Shown here in pieces: positions 12,751 through 13,532 of a stretch of DNA of 13,532 nucleotides. Source of the DNA: Bacteroidales bacterium (GTDB lineage Bacteria; Bacteroidota; Bacteroidia; Bacteroidales; P3); contig JABUUQ010000002.1 of assembly GCA_021443125.1 (NCBI GenBank), forward strand, positions 817,964-831,495. The letters are read 5' to 3'. Both the position numbers and the translations under genes were made by a program. The first letter of the stretch is position 1, and each line of letters starts with the position of its first letter. Under the pieces are notes generated by a model. It was given only the letters and a program-made list of their open reading frames with translations, was not told where the DNA came from and made no database searches.

Positions 12751-13532
12751 ATGAGAAAGAAAAAAGTCAATTATATTTTGGAGTCTGCACTTGTTGAAGG
12801 TTTTGCAGCAGAGGGCAACGCCATAGTGAAGCAGGACGAGAAGGTAATCTTTGTTCCCTATGTTGTTCCTGGTGATGTGGCTGATATAGAGGTGTATAAG
12901 CAAAAACATTCTTTTTGTCTGGCAAGGGTGAAAGAGATAAAAACTTTTTCAGACAAGAGGGTAGAGTTGCAATGTCCTCATTTCACACAATGTGGTGGTT
13001 GTTCATGGCAAATGCTTGACTATGAATGGCAAAAGAAGTACAAACAGCAACAAGTTATCGACAATCTCGAAAGAATAGGTGGCATAAATTGCGACAATAT
13101 CTCTGAAATTCTTGGTTCCGACAACATTTATTACTATCGCAACAAGTTGGAATACACTTTCTCTAACCGTGCATGGAAAAAAGACTTTGTAAAGGGAGAA
13201 CCAGAAACGCCTGCCTTGGGTTTTCATTGCAGTGGCTTGTTCGATAAGGTGCTTCCTATTGAAAAATGTGTGCTTCAAAGAGATCCATCCAATGCAATAC
13301 GCAATTTTATCAGAGATTTTACACTTGCAAACAACATTCCATACTATAATATAAGGGAACACAGCGGTATGATGAGGAATCTTGTGATTCGTTCCACCGA
13401 ACACGAAGATTTGATGGTCGTTGTTGTTTTTGCAGAAGACAATCAAGATGTTATTTCTTTGGTAATGAATGCTGTAAAGGAAAAGTTTCCTCAAATAACC
13501 TCTTTGCAGTATTGTGTAAATCAGAAATTCAA
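12751..13532 (+). CDS. rlmD: TrmA/RlmD-type RNA (uracil-5-)-methyltransferase, C-terminus cut by window edge
   Basis: The frame is open from ATG 12751 to the right edge, giving 260 codons plus two bases. Residues 1-62 form a TRAM domain that binds RNA (EGFAAEGNAIVK, VIFVPYVVPGDVADIEV). A 4Fe-4S site follows, with Cys75, Cys81 and Cys84 in CPHFTQCGGC and Cys173 in the EKC block. YYYRNKLEYTFSNR (127-140) and GFHCSGLFDKVLPIEKC are also family blocks. This is COG2265, enzymes that move a methyl group from S-adenosylmethionine to C5 of a uridine in 23S rRNA (RlmC, RlmD) or tRNA (TrmA). Iron-sulphur members are usually rRNA enzymes, so RlmD is the working name. The SAM-binding and catalytic half lies outside the window. 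AGAGG six bases before the ATG supports the start. No separate promoter was recognised after the rpmH terminator. Confidence 0.88.
   Translation, partial: MRKKKVNYILESALVEGFAAEGNAIVKQDEKVIFVPYVVPGDVADIEVYKQKHSFCLARVKEIKTFSDKRVELQCPHFTQCGGCSWQMLDYEWQKKYKQQQVIDNLERIGGINCDNISEILGSDNIYYYRNKLEYTFSNRAWKKDFVKGEPETPALGFHCSGLFDKVLPIEKCVLQRDPSNAIRNFIRDFTLANNIPYYNIREHSGMMRNLVIRSTEHEDLMVVVVFAEDNQDVISLVMNAVKEKFPQITSLQYCVNQKF

Noticed and set aside
1..13532. CRISPR array, tRNA, transposon ends or phage genes
   Set aside because: No regularly spaced repeats of 24-40 bp, no cloverleaf with a TTCGA-type arm, and no transposase or integrase motif were seen on either strand.

Overview
This window looks like a stretch of core chromosome from a low-GC member of the Bacteroidota, most likely order Bacteroidales. 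The evidence is the family content (a DUF6089 outer-membrane protein, a DUF4293 membrane protein, a Bacteroidota-type KYPY/TPR protein next to secG, and a LeuRS with the lineage's insertions). It also has promoters of the Bacteroidota type (TTTG at -33, about 19 bp, TAnnTTTG at -7), and few genes have a Shine-Dalgarno. I see no transposase, integrase, phage gene, CRISPR array, tRNA or rRNA, and no gene-free gap longer than about 250 bases.

Layout, left to right. On the minus strand, positions 1-2472 hold a secreted alkaline phosphatase, an overlapping YfcE-type phosphodiesterase, and the N-terminal 286 residues of a DUF6089 outer-membrane protein that runs off the left edge. A thioredoxin-like lipoprotein is divergent from the phosphatase and ends 3 bases from the end of convergent corA. 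corA and pgk (phosphoglycerate kinase) diverge from back-to-back promoters. pgk converges on leuS, with a hairpin between them that can terminate both ways. Further right on the minus strand come DUF4293, groES-groL, and a TPR-like gene followed by secG. On the plus strand, rpmH (bL34) and a TrmA/RlmD-type RNA methyltransferase that runs off the right edge follow a divergent promoter region.

Most genes are housekeeping: glycolysis, leucyl-tRNA charging, chaperonin, Sec export, ribosome and rRNA modification, and magnesium uptake. The envelope set (phosphatase, thioredoxin lipoprotein, DUF6089, SecG) is the only part suggesting local specialisation. Three annotated starts matter. corA, DUF4293 and groL each have an upstream in-frame extension that begins at a poor start (TTG for corA and DUF4293), and the internal ATG is the better choice in each case.

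I do not see an obvious new multi-gene system. The non-coding signals most worth following are two. One is a perfect 21-bp palindrome in front of groESL that is not CIRCE. The other is a recurring intergenic AAAACAAAG element that occurs as pairs exactly 21 bp apart at three separate loci, with single longer-motif copies at two more.
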